Positions 7,495-16,981 of a DNA stretch of 64,000 bases are shown piece after piece. The notes under the pieces were generated by a model. It ran no database searches. It saw only the letters and a program-made list of their open reading frames with translations, and was not told the origin of the DNA. Positions within the stretch are counted from its first letter, which is position 1, and each line of letters opens with the position of its first letter. This DNA is from Nevskiaceae bacterium (GTDB lineage Bacteria > Pseudomonadota > Gammaproteobacteria > Nevskiales > Nevskiaceae): NCBI GenBank assembly GCA_008012115.1, contig SSEB01000001.1, positions 1-64,000 on the forward strand. Reading direction: 5' to 3'. The position numbers and the translations under genes were made by a program.

Positions 7495-8943
7495 TTATGC
7501 CAGCGAGGGTTTACGCTCGTGCGAGGGCGGGATGTGCAAGCCCTCCCGGTACTTGGCCACGGTGCGCCGCGCGACCTGAATGCCTTCCTTGAGCAGCATG
7601 TCGGCGAGCGTGGAGTCGGACAGGGGGCTGGCGGGATCTTCCCCCGCGATGAGACGTTTGATCATGGCCTGGATGGCCGTCGCCGAGCAGACGCCACCCT
7701 GGGTGGTCTGCACATGGCTGGAAAAGAAATACTTGAGTTCATAGAGCCCACGCGGCGTGAGCATGAACTTGTTGGCTGTCGCTCTTGAAACCGTGGACTC
7801 ATGAATCCCCAGTTGTTCCGACACGTCCCGCAACACCAGCGGACGCATCGCTTCCTCTCCATACTCCAGGAAAGCGCGCTGTTCTTCAACTATGCACTGG
7901 GCAACCCGCAGTAAGGTCTCATTCCGGGCTTCCAGGCTGTTGATAAAGTACCGCGCCTCCTGCAGGTGCTGTTTGAGCATGAGCTGGTCGCGGGACGTGT
8001 CTGCGCGCTTGATCATGCCCTGGTAATAGCTGTTGACCCGCAGACGCGGCGAATGTTCCGGGTTGAGGGTGACGCGCCAGCGGCCGTTGTGCTTGGCCAC
8101 GAAAACGTCTGGCGCAATGTAATCGCTCTCGTGCGGCTGGAAGGGACGGCCGGGATGCGGTTGCAGGGTGCGGATCAGCGCCAATGCGTCCGCCACCCGG
8201 TCCGGCTTGAGTCCGGAAGCCTTGGCGATGACCTGCGGATCGCGCCGCGCCAACGCCGGCAGATGCTGGGTGACCAGCAGCAGGGCATCGTCGCGCGCGC
8301 AGGTGTCGGCCGCCAGCTGCCCGAGCTGCAAGGCAAGGCACTCGCCCAGGTCGCGTGCAGCGACGCCAGGTGGATCAAAGTCCTGCACCCGCGCAAGCAC
8401 CTTTTCCAGTGCGGCCGGCGCCACCGCACGGGCGGCGCAGAGACGCTCACAGAGCTCGCTCCAGTTTTCCAGATAGCCGTCGTCGTTGACGGCATCGACG
8501 AGATGGGCGGCGATTTCGGCCTCCAGCGCGTTGAACGGGGCGAGTTCGAGTTGGCTGGTGAGGTGCTCGCGCAGCGTCGTCTGGGTGTGCAGATTGGCCC
8601 GCAGATGATCCTGCAGGCCCTCGTCGTCGCTGTGGGTGCCGGAGGGCGTGTAGTCGTCGTAGATCTCACCCCAGTCGGCATCAACCGGCAGCTCCTCGCT
8701 GATTTCGGCGGCGCCGTCGACCTCCGCAAGCGGCGCATCGTCCGGTGTTGAAACCGCCTCGTCGCCGGCCTCTGACGGGGGGGCGTCGTCCTCGTCACGC
8801 TCCAGCATCACATTGCCATCGAGGGCTTGCTGGATCTCAGCCTGTAGATCGAGAGTGGAAAGCTGCAACAGGCGGATGGCCTGCTGCAAGGCCGGGGTCA
8901 TTGCCAGGCTTTGGCCGGTACGCAGGCCCAGGGACTGCTTCAT
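7495..8943 (-). CDS. rpoN: RNA polymerase sigma-54 factor
   Basis: Sigma-54, 482 aa. The N-terminal activator-interaction region is glutamine-rich (SLAMTPALQQAIRLLQLS), followed by an acidic linker at about 45-100, the core-binding domain, and the C-terminal RpoN box ARRTVAKYRE that reads the -24 element. The gene usually upstream in related genomes, lptB, is absent; a plus-strand gene of the low-GC block starts just beyond its promoter region. Heads the rpoN-hpf-ptsN-hprK-rapZ-EIIA-ptsH-ptsI cluster. Confidence 0.96.
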   Translation of the reverse strand: MKQSLGLRTGQSLAMTPALQQAIRLLQLSTLDLQAEIQQALDGNVMLERDEDDAPPSEAGDEAVSTPDDAPLAEVDGAAEISEELPVDADWGEIYDDYTPSGTHSDDEGLQDHLRANLHTQTTLREHLTSQLELAPFNALEAEIAAHLVDAVNDDGYLENWSELCERLCAARAVAPAALEKVLARVQDFDPPGVAARDLGECLALQLGQLAADTCARDDALLLVTQHLPALARRDPQVIAKASGLKPDRVADALALIRTLQPHPGRPFQPHESDYIAPDVFVAKHNGRWRVTLNPEHSPRLRVNSYYQGMIKRADTSRDQLMLKQHLQEARYFINSLEARNETLLRVAQCIVEEQRAFLEYGEEAMRPLVLRDVSEQLGIHESTVSRATANKFMLTPRGLYELKYFFSSHVQTTQGGVCSATAIQAMIKRLIAGEDPASPLSDSTLADMLLKEGIQVARRTVAKYREGLHIPPSHERKPSLA

Positions 8944-8994
8944 CGGGCAGTGTGTTTCCGGAACATATTCAGAGAGAGACAGCCAATTTTAAGA

Positions 8995-9010
8995 TGGCAT
9001 CGGAGATGCG
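8995..9010 (+). promoter_or_regulatory. Possible sigma-54 (-24/-12) promoter
   Basis: TGGCATCGGAGATGCG has GG, ten bases, then GC, matching the spacing of the -24/-12 consensus TGGCAC-N5-TTGCW. It would start transcription near 9021, ahead of the ATG at 9048. Its position directly beside rpoN is suggestive. A single match in unscored sequence is weak evidence, and no enhancer-binding-protein site was identified. Confidence 0.3.
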
Positions 9011-9047
9011 TACAATCATTTGCACTTCAACTTTAGCGAAACCAGCG

Positions 9048-10169
9048 ATGCCAACTATACAGGCAGCTCCTGCCAATGCCGCCGACGAGAACATTTCTGC
9101 AGTGCCTGCAGTCGGCGAGAATGAGGATACCGAACTTGAAAGTCTTCAGACCGAAAATCTTGGAGGCCTGTTCGAGCAACTCGGAGTTTCGCTCCTGATC
9201 AGTACCTATCAAGCCGGCAAGCTGGTCATTGCACGCAATGACGGCGGTGTGGTCAACACGCACTATCTCGACTCGCCGAAGCCGATGGGCATTGCGACCT
9301 TCCAGAATCAGCTCGCGGTCGGCACGCTGGGCGAAATACAATTTTTTGCTAACACGCCGGAAAATTGCGCCAAGATCAAGGGCGATAAGGTTCACGACGC
9401 CTGCTTCGTGCCACGTTACGCACACCTGACCGGCGAAATAGACATCCACGAAATGGCCTTCGGTGCGGATGGGCAGATCTGGTTCATCAACACACGATTC
9501 TCCGCGCTTTGCACCTTGAGTGGCTCTAACAGTTTCACGCCAGTGTGGCGGCCCCAGTTCATCAGTAGCAACGCCCCAGAGGATCGATGCCACCTCAACG
9601 GACTCGGACTGCGTGATGGCAAGCCCCGATACGTGACGGCACTAGGTGAGAGCGATAAGCCCGGTGGCTGGCGCGAGCGCAAAGCCGATGGCGGTGTCCT
9701 GATCGATCTGAAGACTGGAAAGACCATCTGCCGCGGGTTGTCAATGCCGCATTCGCCACGCTGGTATGCGGAGCAGCTATGGGTCTGCGAGTCGGGCAGA
9801 GGCACGCTCGCCAAGGTCAATGAAACGACCGGTGAAAGGATCGTCGTTTTCGAGTTCCCCGGGTTTACTCGCGGCCTCGATTTCGTTGGCCCACTTGCTT
9901 TCGTCGGCCTTTCCCAGATTCGCGAGACGGCTACGTTTAGCGGCATTCCCATTACCGAAAAAGCCGCCGAGCGGAATTGCGGTGTTTGGATCGTGGATGT
10001 GACCGATGGAACGCTGGTCGGCATCCTGCGCTTTACCAAGGGCGTGCACGAGATTTTTGCTGTGCAGGCGCTGCCCGGTTTGCGTTATCCGGCGATCCTG
10101 GAAAAGCTTGATCCCGTTGTTTTGGGCACCTATTTCCTGAAGCCAGACGTGGTTGCGAAAGTAGTCTAG
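9048..10169 (+). CDS. TIGR03032-like protein of unknown function
   Basis: A protein of about 373 aa resembling the uncharacterised TIGR03032 family, which occurs beside or within TPR proteins. Typical segments are LLISTYQAGKLVIAR, HEMAFGADGQIWFINTRFS, DRCHLNGLGLRDG, SPRWYAEQLWVCESG and RGLDFVGPLAFVGLSQ; the repeated layout suggests a beta-propeller-like fold (inference). The start is uncertain: ATGs at 8994, 9006 and 9048 are in frame, and 9048 is preferred because it lies after the possible sigma-54 promoter. It opens the low-GC block and precedes the TonB receptor by 161 bp. Confidence 0.7.
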   Translation: MPTIQAAPANAADENISAVPAVGENEDTELESLQTENLGGLFEQLGVSLLISTYQAGKLVIARNDGGVVNTHYLDSPKPMGIATFQNQLAVGTLGEIQFFANTPENCAKIKGDKVHDACFVPRYAHLTGEIDIHEMAFGADGQIWFINTRFSALCTLSGSNSFTPVWRPQFISSNAPEDRCHLNGLGLRDGKPRYVTALGESDKPGGWRERKADGGVLIDLKTGKTICRGLSMPHSPRWYAEQLWVCESGRGTLAKVNETTGERIVVFEFPGFTRGLDFVGPLAFVGLSQIRETATFSGIPITEKAAERNCGVWIVDVTDGTLVGILRFTKGVHEIFAVQALPGLRYPAILEKLDPVVLGTYFLKPDVVAKVV

Positions 10170-10330
10170 GCGGCAGGGGTTTTCACTCAGGATGCGCCCC
10201 ATATTTCACATTCTTGACGGTGCGGATTTGCGGGGCTAGTCTCGGGTTGTGGGCATCTGTCATCTCGTCTCGCTCCGGTGGTCGTGGGGTGTCGAGGTCA
10301 AGGTCATATGAATAAAGGGAGAAGTCACTG

Positions 10331-13318
10331 ATGAAACTCAGTTCAGAGGGTAGGTTCAGTGCTGCCGTCAGACTTGCGATCCTCGCGGGCATGGCCGGTG
10401 GCGCGCAGGGAATGGCACACGCAGACGACGCTGCGCCCAAGTCGGGCCCGGCGAAGCTTGAAGCGGTGACCGTCACTGGCTCGCGCATCAAGCAGGAGAA
10501 TCTGACCAGCAATAGCGCGATCACGGTACTCAACGACGAGGAGTTGACACTTTCGGGTACCGTCAACGTTGAGTCATTGATCAACACCCTGCCGCAGAGT
10601 TTTGCTGGCTTTGGCTCAAACGATTCCAACGGTGCGACGGGTACTGCGACAGTCGATCTGCGTGGCTTAGGGCCCGCGCGTACCATGGTGTTGATCGATG
10701 GCAAGCGCTTGATGCCGGGTGATGCTTTGCAAAGCCCTCCGTCTGCAGACTTGAACTTCATTCCAGCGCCATTAGTCGATTCCATTGACATCCTCACCGG
10801 CGGCGCATCAGCGGTATACGGCGCGGACGCCATTGCTGGTGTTGTTAACTTCAAGATGAAGAGGGATTTCGAGGGTTTCCGTCTCGATTCCCAATACAGC
10901 GAGACGACGCACCACGATGGTCTGACCCGTGAGTATTACGCCCTGTGGGGTGCGAACTCGGCGGACGGCAAGGGCAACGTGACAATGTACGCTGGCTACA
11001 CCAAAGCCAATGCGATCACGCAGGACCGGCGTAAGTTCTCTGCATGTTCAATAACGACGCCGGGTTCCGGCAAGACGCATAAGTGCGCGGGTTCGGGCAC
11101 GATCGCCGAAGGCAGAATCTACAGCTACGACCGCGCTTACAGCGCTGATCCAACGGTATCTGCGTCACCTTACGCAATCGTCAATCCAGACGGCACACGC
11201 AGCTTCATCCCTGACGACGGTCGAACCTTCAATTTCGCGCCGTACAACTATTTCCAGCGCCCGGACGAGCGCTACCATCTGGGAGGTTTTGCTCACAAGG
11301 AATTCAATGAGCACTTGGACCTCTACGGTAGTGCGATGTTCATGGACAACCACACGGTTAGTGCAGTCGCTCCGTCGGGTCTGTTCTTCGTAAATGCCTC
11401 CGTCCCTTGCGTCAGCCCCCTGTTGTCGGACAGCCAGAAGCAGTTTCTCTGCGGCGACGTTGGCAAGTCGACGGCGGCGGGCTCGACAGACGTCGCCAAC
11501 ATTCTGGTCGCCAAGCGCGCGGTCGAAGTCGGCCCCAGACTCGACGATCTTCGCCACACGGATTACCGTATCAACCTTGGCGCTAAAGGCGACATCATCA
11601 GCGGCATTGACTATGACGTGTCTTTACAGCACGGCGAAGTGATTTTTGCCGGCGCCAACCTGAACTACATTAATACCGCTAACGCCAAAGCGGCGCTGAA
11701 CACCACGGTCGACGGTAGTGGCAAGCCGGTTTGCGCAGGCAATGCACCGAAGGGCTGTGTGCCGCTGGATATTTTCCAGTTGGGCGCGATTACTCCAGCG
11801 CAGGTAGCGTTCATCAGCGCTGCGGGCTACGAGCAAGCGAATCTGACTCAAGATATTGCCACCGGCGCAGTTACGGCTGACCTCGGCAAGTTTGGAGTTA
11901 AGCTGCCGTCCGCAGCACATGGCGTTGCCATTGCGCTTGGCGCAGAACACCGCGCCGATTACCTGAACTATCGCCCCGACGACAATGTTCGGACGGGTAA
12001 CTTGGGTGGTTTCGGCGGACCTCGCCCGGCAGTGAAGGGCAAGATTGACGCCGATGAACTGTTTGGCGAACTTCGCCTGCCTATTCTCGATAACGTACAG
12101 GGGGCCAAACACCTCTTAATCAGCGGCGCTGGACGTATAACCGACTATTCAACGTCCGGAAGCGTCAAGACCTACACAGGTGGTCTGGAATATTCGCCCA
12201 CCGATGACGTCGCATTGCGTGCCAGCTATTCCCGTGCGATCCGCGCTGCCTCCGTGACCGAGGCGTTCGCCCCAGCGGCGTTGGGACTTTTTTCCGGTTC
12301 GGACCCCTGCTCAGGCACGGCGCTACGTGCCGCGGGCGCAAACGCTCCGTCGAAGGCGCAATGCGCTAACACTGGGGTGACATCAGTCCAATACGATAAT
12401 GGCATTAACAATACCAACGGTGGCGGTATCGCCGATTGCAGCAGCGGCCAATGTAATGGACTGTTCGGTGGCAATCCCGCGCTAAAGCCGGAAGAGGCAA
12501 CTACCAAGACGGTCGGTGTCGTGATTACGCCAAGTGCGGTCAAGAATCTGTCCATCACACTCGACTACTTCAATATCGATGTCGAGGGCGCGATCACTAC
12601 GGTGGGTGCCGCGGTGACGTTGCAGCAGTGTTTGGTAACCGGCAACCCGCAATTCTGCTCGAATGTGCATCGTTCACCTAACGGCCGACTTTCTGGTGAT
12701 TCCTCGAACGCGAACGTTGGTTTCATCTCCGACGTCAACACCAATATTGGTGGGAGCAAGACGCGTGGCGTCGATGCCGAGGTCGCCTACAACGTCAAAC
12801 TGACGGATATTGGTCGCTTGTATTTGGACTACTCGGCGACCTATTTGCAGAGCTTGTCGACCAATACTGGCCCTGGCCTCGGCTCGTATGAATGCGCCGG
12901 CTTGTACGGCATCACCTGCGGCACGCCGAATCCGACTTATCGGCACAAGGTGAGGACCACGCTGTCGCTGCCGGTTGGCGTCTCGGTCTCGTTGGGTTGG
13001 CGCTACTTTGGCAGTGCGGTACTCGACAAGAATTCGACGAATCCGTCGCTTAAGAGCGGTTCCCCTGACCTCATCGATAATAAGCTGCACGTGAAGAATT
13101 ATCTTGATCTGTCAGGCACGTACGATTTGCCGTTGGAGAAACAGAAGGTTACCTTGCGTTTTGGCATAAGCAATTTGCTTGGAACTAATCCGCAGACGGT
13201 GTCTAGCAACGCGCCGAATGCTGTGTCCGGCCCTCCGTTTGGCAACGGCAACACCTACCCCAACGTTTATGATCCGTTGGGGCGCACGCTCTTCGTTGGC
13301 GTGCAGGCTGATCTCTAA
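10331..13318 (+). CDS. TonB-dependent outer-membrane receptor
   Basis: A 995-aa receptor with a signal peptide (to about residue 32), a TonB-box-like LEAVTVTGSRI, a plug domain (about 45-180, with LRGLGPARTMVLIDGKRL and TGGASAVYGADAIAGVVNF) and a 22-strand-type barrel. It is of the Xanthomonas/Caulobacter oligopeptide/carbohydrate receptor style; the substrate is unknown. GGGAGAAG lies a few bases before the ATG. The gene has lower GC and more AT-ending codons than the flanking PTS and SDR genes. It sits between the TIGR03032-like gene and two TPR-hydroxylase genes and ends at a strong terminator. Confidence 0.92.
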   Translation: MKLSSEGRFSAAVRLAILAGMAGGAQGMAHADDAAPKSGPAKLEAVTVTGSRIKQENLTSNSAITVLNDEELTLSGTVNVESLINTLPQSFAGFGSNDSNGATGTATVDLRGLGPARTMVLIDGKRLMPGDALQSPPSADLNFIPAPLVDSIDILTGGASAVYGADAIAGVVNFKMKRDFEGFRLDSQYSETTHHDGLTREYYALWGANSADGKGNVTMYAGYTKANAITQDRRKFSACSITTPGSGKTHKCAGSGTIAEGRIYSYDRAYSADPTVSASPYAIVNPDGTRSFIPDDGRTFNFAPYNYFQRPDERYHLGGFAHKEFNEHLDLYGSAMFMDNHTVSAVAPSGLFFVNASVPCVSPLLSDSQKQFLCGDVGKSTAAGSTDVANILVAKRAVEVGPRLDDLRHTDYRINLGAKGDIISGIDYDVSLQHGEVIFAGANLNYINTANAKAALNTTVDGSGKPVCAGNAPKGCVPLDIFQLGAITPAQVAFISAAGYEQANLTQDIATGAVTADLGKFGVKLPSAAHGVAIALGAEHRADYLNYRPDDNVRTGNLGGFGGPRPAVKGKIDADELFGELRLPILDNVQGAKHLLISGAGRITDYSTSGSVKTYTGGLEYSPTDDVALRASYSRAIRAASVTEAFAPAALGLFSGSDPCSGTALRAAGANAPSKAQCANTGVTSVQYDNGINNTNGGGIADCSSGQCNGLFGGNPALKPEEATTKTVGVVITPSAVKNLSITLDYFNIDVEGAITTVGAAVTLQQCLVTGNPQFCSNVHRSPNGRLSGDSSNANVGFISDVNTNIGGSKTRGVDAEVAYNVKLTDIGRLYLDYSATYLQSLSTNTGPGLGSYECAGLYGITCGTPNPTYRHKVRTTLSLPVGVSVSLGWRYFGSAVLDKNSTNPSLKSGSPDLIDNKLHVKNYLDLSGTYDLPLEKQKVTLRFGISNLLGTNPQTVSSNAPNAVSGPPFGNGNTYPNVYDPLGRTLFVGVQADL

Positions 13319-13345
13319 GTTTTTCTCTTGGAGCAGACTGAACGA

Positions 13346-13372
13346 GCGGCGGCCACGAGCCGCCGCTTTTTT
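13346..13372 (+). terminator. Intrinsic terminator after the TonB receptor
   Basis: GCGGCGGC and GCCGCCGC form an 8-bp perfect stem with a 5-nt loop, followed by TTTTTT, 27 bp after the receptor stop codon. Confidence 0.9.
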
Positions 13373-13482
13373 GTCCACGTATGGCCGACGAGAATTCGGG
13401 CATGACGAATCCATCCATCTAGCTATTTAATCCCGGTTCGTCGGGCATGCCTACTGGAACCGATATAGAAGGTAGCGTAGAA

Positions 13483-15309
13483 ATGAATATTGGCGGTGAT
13501 GCAACGCTTCAGACGCTGGAGCGTCTCGGACGGTACGACGAGATGGAAACCATCTACCGCGAATTGCTGGCGGAACGGCCGAACGATGCTACGACGCTGC
13601 ATAACCTGGGACTGCTGCTGCTGTCCCTGGGGCGCCACGAGGAGGCCGAGAACAAGTTGAGGCTTGCTGTGGCTGCGTCCCCTGACACGCCTGCGATGCA
13701 TAACTCGCTCGGTGTAGTCCTACGCGTGCTCGGACGAACCGAGGAAGCTGAGTCCTGCTATCGCCAAGCAGTGAAATTGTGGGCTGCCTATCCCGAGGCG
13801 CATTACAACCTCGGCATTTTGCTGGAATCCACTGGGCGCATCGATGAGGCGTTGAATGCTTACCTCGCGGCGATCGAGTGTCGCGCTGACGATGCACGTG
13901 CGCTGACGCGTGCCGCGGCGATTCTTGCTCAGCGAGGATCGCTAGAGCAGGCGCTGGAGGATGTGCAGAAAGCCTGCAAGGCAGATCCTTCGTATTTCGA
14001 TGCGCACTACTATCATGGCTGCGTATTGTCGTCGCTCAAGCGTCATGGTGAAGCACTTGCAGCTTTTGACAGAGCCGAATCCCTGCGCGCGGAAAGCGTC
14101 GAACTCGCGATTGCCCGCGCCAACGCCTTGCAAAGGGCGGGGCGCTTCGATGAGGCGCTTGCAGCCAATTGGCGCGCGCTCGAGCTAGAGCCCGAGCGTG
14201 TTACGACGCACGAAGCCCTGAACAAGCTCGCTTGGATTTCGGGGCGGCAGGATGAGTACCTGCGCTCATTCGATTTCGTTCGACAGCGCAGAGGAGACCA
14301 AGCACCGCTCCTATGCCTTGAAGCAGCTTTCCATCTGCGCCAAAAAGATTTCTCTGCGGCCGAACGCTTGTCGCGCAAGGCTTGCGCGCTTGCGCCGGAT
14401 AGCAGCGAGGCGGTCGGTATGCTGGCCCGAAGTCTCGCTGGACAGGGGAAATTCCCCGAGAGTTTTGCGCTGTTTGCCCAAGCGATCAATCTGGCGCCTG
14501 CAGAGGCCTTGTACTGGCAGGAGTTCGGCTTGACGCTGCTGCGCGCTGGAATGCCACGGGATGCGCTCAATCTTTTCGAGCGCGCCGTCGCGGCGGAGAT
14601 CAGCGACCCGATCATTCTTTCGGGCATGACCCTGGCGTTTCGTGCGCTTGGCGATGAGCGGTACGAGAAATTGATTGATTTTCCGAAGTACGTCCGCGTT
14701 TATGATCTTCACGGCGAAGAAGACGCTGATGGAGTCCGCCAGTTTAATCAGACGTTGGCGGACGAACTGGATGCTCTTCATCAGGCCAGGATCGAGCCGA
14801 TCGACCAGACGCTTCGCGGCGGTACCCAGACCACGGAACATCTGCTCGAAGAGCGGACCCCAGCGATACAGCTGCTGAAAAAGCGTTTTGATGGAGCCTT
14901 GAGCCACTACATTGGCAATCTTCCTGATGAGGCCTGGCATCCGATGGCGGGGCACAAGAGCGATCGGTTTGGCTATACAGGTTCTTGGTCTTGTCGTCTT
15001 GCCTCAGGCGGATATCATCAGAATCACGTGCATCACCGGGGCTGGATCAGTTCAGTTTATTACGTGAGGCTACCGCAGCCGCCTGTGGACCCGAATTCGC
15101 GCGACGGTTGGCTGAAGTTCGGTGAGTCTAATCTCGCGCTGGGCTCTTGGGATCGCCCCAACCAGTTGGTAAAGCCCGTTGTCGGACGTCTGGTTCTGTT
15201 CCCGTCGTTTTTCTGGCATGGGACGATTCCGTTTGCCGACGAGGGTGATCGTTTGACGGTGGCTTTTGACGTGGCGCCCGAAAGGGAGCCTTCAAGGTCT
15301 GTGTCCTGA
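13483..15309 (+). CDS. TPR protein with C-terminal putative 2OG-Fe(II) oxygenase
   Basis: About 608 aa. Residues ~1-400 are tetratricopeptide repeats (NLGLLLLSLGRHEEAE, NSLGVVLRVLGRTEEAE, NLGILLESTGRIDEAL). The last ~200 residues match the putative 2OG-Fe(II) oxygenase type (2OG-FeII_Oxy_5): YHQNHVHHRGWISSVYYV, then FFWHGTIPF and DRLTVAFDV, supplying candidate Fe ligands and the 2OG-binding Arg. It may hydroxylate a protein or peptide partner bound by the TPRs (inference). Start 13483 is chosen over 13447 because AGAAGG lies 10 bases upstream. The next hydroxylase gene begins 45 bp downstream. Confidence 0.8.
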   Translation: MNIGGDATLQTLERLGRYDEMETIYRELLAERPNDATTLHNLGLLLLSLGRHEEAENKLRLAVAASPDTPAMHNSLGVVLRVLGRTEEAESCYRQAVKLWAAYPEAHYNLGILLESTGRIDEALNAYLAAIECRADDARALTRAAAILAQRGSLEQALEDVQKACKADPSYFDAHYYHGCVLSSLKRHGEALAAFDRAESLRAESVELAIARANALQRAGRFDEALAANWRALELEPERVTTHEALNKLAWISGRQDEYLRSFDFVRQRRGDQAPLLCLEAAFHLRQKDFSAAERLSRKACALAPDSSEAVGMLARSLAGQGKFPESFALFAQAINLAPAEALYWQEFGLTLLRAGMPRDALNLFERAVAAEISDPIILSGMTLAFRALGDERYEKLIDFPKYVRVYDLHGEEDADGVRQFNQTLADELDALHQARIEPIDQTLRGGTQTTEHLLEERTPAIQLLKKRFDGALSHYIGNLPDEAWHPMAGHKSDRFGYTGSWSCRLASGGYHQNHVHHRGWISSVYYVRLPQPPVDPNSRDGWLKFGESNLALGSWDRPNQLVKPVVGRLVLFPSFFWHGTIPFADEGDRLTVAFDVAPEREPSRSVS

Positions 15310-15353
15310 ACGGCGATTCGGGGGAGGCCTCGAAGTTTCTGCGAAGTGAATTT

Positions 15354-16547
15354 ATGAATGCCAGTTCGCCAGCGGACGCGGCCCGTGAGTCCAATCAGCG
15401 TGCGATGGCTGCGATGGCGGCCGGCGATTTCTCAACCGCGCGCGAAACCCTGAAGCAGGCACTGCGGACTAGTCGTGACAATCTTTCGCTGTGGCTGAAC
15501 CTGGCGGCCTGCTGCCGTGCTTTGGGAGAGCTGCAAAATGCTTTGTCGGCGGTCGAGGAGGCGCTCAAGATCCAGCCGAGGCTGTTCACGGCACTGCTGA
15601 TGAAGGGGTCGCTGCTGGAGCAGTTGCACATGAAGCAGCAGGCGGCGAAGCTTTATGGTGCCGCGATGGCCGTTGCACCGCCAGACGATGCGCTGGATCC
15701 GCCGACGAAGGCTGCGCTCCAGCGCGCAAGACAGGTTCACGCACGCTATCTGGAGGAGTTGACCGCGTTCATCAATGCCGAGATCGACTTCGAGCATGAG
15801 CGAGGCGGCAGCGCCGAGGCGCGGCGGATTCGCAGTTTCATCGAATTGTCCTTGAGGAAGAAGAAAAATTTCAGACAGGAACCCACGGATTTCTTTTATC
15901 CTGGACTGCCGGCGATCCAGTTCTGGGAGCGCTCGTCGTTTCCTTGGCTGATGGATTTCGAGCGGGCCTCAATGGCAATCGGCGACGAACTATCCAGCAT
16001 TCTTCGAGACGATTTCCGTGATTTCATGCCCTACGTGGCTTACCCCGAAGGGCTGCCGCTTGATCAGTGGCAGCCGCTGAATCATTCGCGGAAATGGGGC
16101 GCCCTGCATCTTTTAAAATACGGCGAACGTGTAGAGGAAAACTGCCGACGTTGTCCAGCAACCATGAAGGCGTTGTCGCTGCTGCCACAGCCCGTGGTGC
16201 CTGGGCACTCACCTGCCGCTATGTTCTCCGCGCTGCAGCCGCATACGCGAATTCCGCCCCATACCGGCGTTGCCAATACGCGTTTGGTTGTGCACCTTCC
16301 CTTGGTTGTCCCGGAGGATTGCGGGTTTCGGGTTGGAAACGAAACGAAGTTCTGGCGAGTGGGCGAGGCCTGGATTTTCGATGACACCATCGAGCACGAA
16401 GCATGGAATGACAGCGACGAGCCGCGCGTTATTTTTATTTGCGATATCTGGAACCCCTTGCTAAACGAAAACGAGCGCGCATTGGTCACATCGGTGATCA
16501 CTGCAATGGACCGATTTCATGGCGCCGCTCCAGTCACCTCACTTTGA
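15354..16547 (+). CDS. TPR protein with aspartyl/asparaginyl beta-hydroxylase domain
   Basis: A 397-aa protein. The N-terminal ~110 residues are TPR-like (LWLNLAACCRALGELQNALSAVEEAL). The C-terminal domain is of the Asp/Asn beta-hydroxylase type: HTRIPPHTGVANTRLVVHLPL, CGFRVGNETKFWRVGEAW and DDTIEHEAWN, with the two Fe-binding His and the 2OG-binding Arg (PRVIFICDIW). It is the second 2OG-dependent hydroxylase in a row after the TonB receptor, 45 bp after the previous stop, and probably co-transcribed. It ends the lower-GC block. Confidence 0.85.
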   Translation: MNASSPADAARESNQRAMAAMAAGDFSTARETLKQALRTSRDNLSLWLNLAACCRALGELQNALSAVEEALKIQPRLFTALLMKGSLLEQLHMKQQAAKLYGAAMAVAPPDDALDPPTKAALQRARQVHARYLEELTAFINAEIDFEHERGGSAEARRIRSFIELSLRKKKNFRQEPTDFFYPGLPAIQFWERSSFPWLMDFERASMAIGDELSSILRDDFRDFMPYVAYPEGLPLDQWQPLNHSRKWGALHLLKYGERVEENCRRCPATMKALSLLPQPVVPGHSPAAMFSALQPHTRIPPHTGVANTRLVVHLPLVVPEDCGFRVGNETKFWRVGEAWIFDDTIEHEAWNDSDEPRVIFICDIWNPLLNENERALVTSVITAMDRFHGAAPVTSL

Positions 16548-16801
16548 TAGAGACATGGCCTGGAGCAGGTGCTGACCTGCTAATGACCGGCAATTCTCCT
16601 TCCCCGTCAGTGTCAGTCTCCAGGAGCGACACGCGAGGCCCCAGCATCTAGGTTGACCGCGTACCTATGTTGGTAACGATTCAAGCGGTGGCGACATCGA
16701 TTTCAGGGCCGTTTCTCTCATCGGAGAGTGTGGTGGCGGTAGGGATAATTCTTCTCTAGGCGCCACGGCCTTTCCCTCAAAACGAGGGTGAAAACCAGAA
16801 T
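16548..16801. other. Intergenic stretch, no gene seen
   Basis: Between the hydroxylase gene and the cold-shock promoter. Short ORFs here look like chance frames; I see no repeat element, tRNA or strong terminator. Confidence 0.5.
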
Positions 16802-16830
16802 TCGACAGCCGCACGCGCCCGGTGTACAGT
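16802..16830 (+). promoter_or_regulatory. Putative sigma-70 promoter of the cold-shock gene
   Basis: TCGACA (5/6 to TTGACA), a 17-bp spacer and TACAGT (4/6 to TATAAT). It predicts a start near 16837 and a leader of about 145 nt before the csp ATG. Confidence 0.5.
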
Positions 16831-16836
16831 GCTAAG

Positions 16837-16981
16837 GCAATTGTTTCAAGCAGTGTAGTACCCGAGGTTCCCCTGTGCCCGTTTTATGACGGTGCTGTTG
16901 TCAGTATCCCGGCTTACTTTCTTGATCGCTTGCACCCCAGGGCGTTTTTGCCCGTCACACTTTTTTGAAAGGAATGTCGTT
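16837..16981 (+). other. Long 5' leader of the cold-shock gene
   Basis: About 145 nt between the predicted start and the ATG, similar in length to the cspA leader of E. coli (about 159 nt), which folds in a temperature-dependent way. No protein-coding signal is evident; the upstream ORF extension to 16886 in the track is not a likely start. Function is inferred from length and position. Confidence 0.4.
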
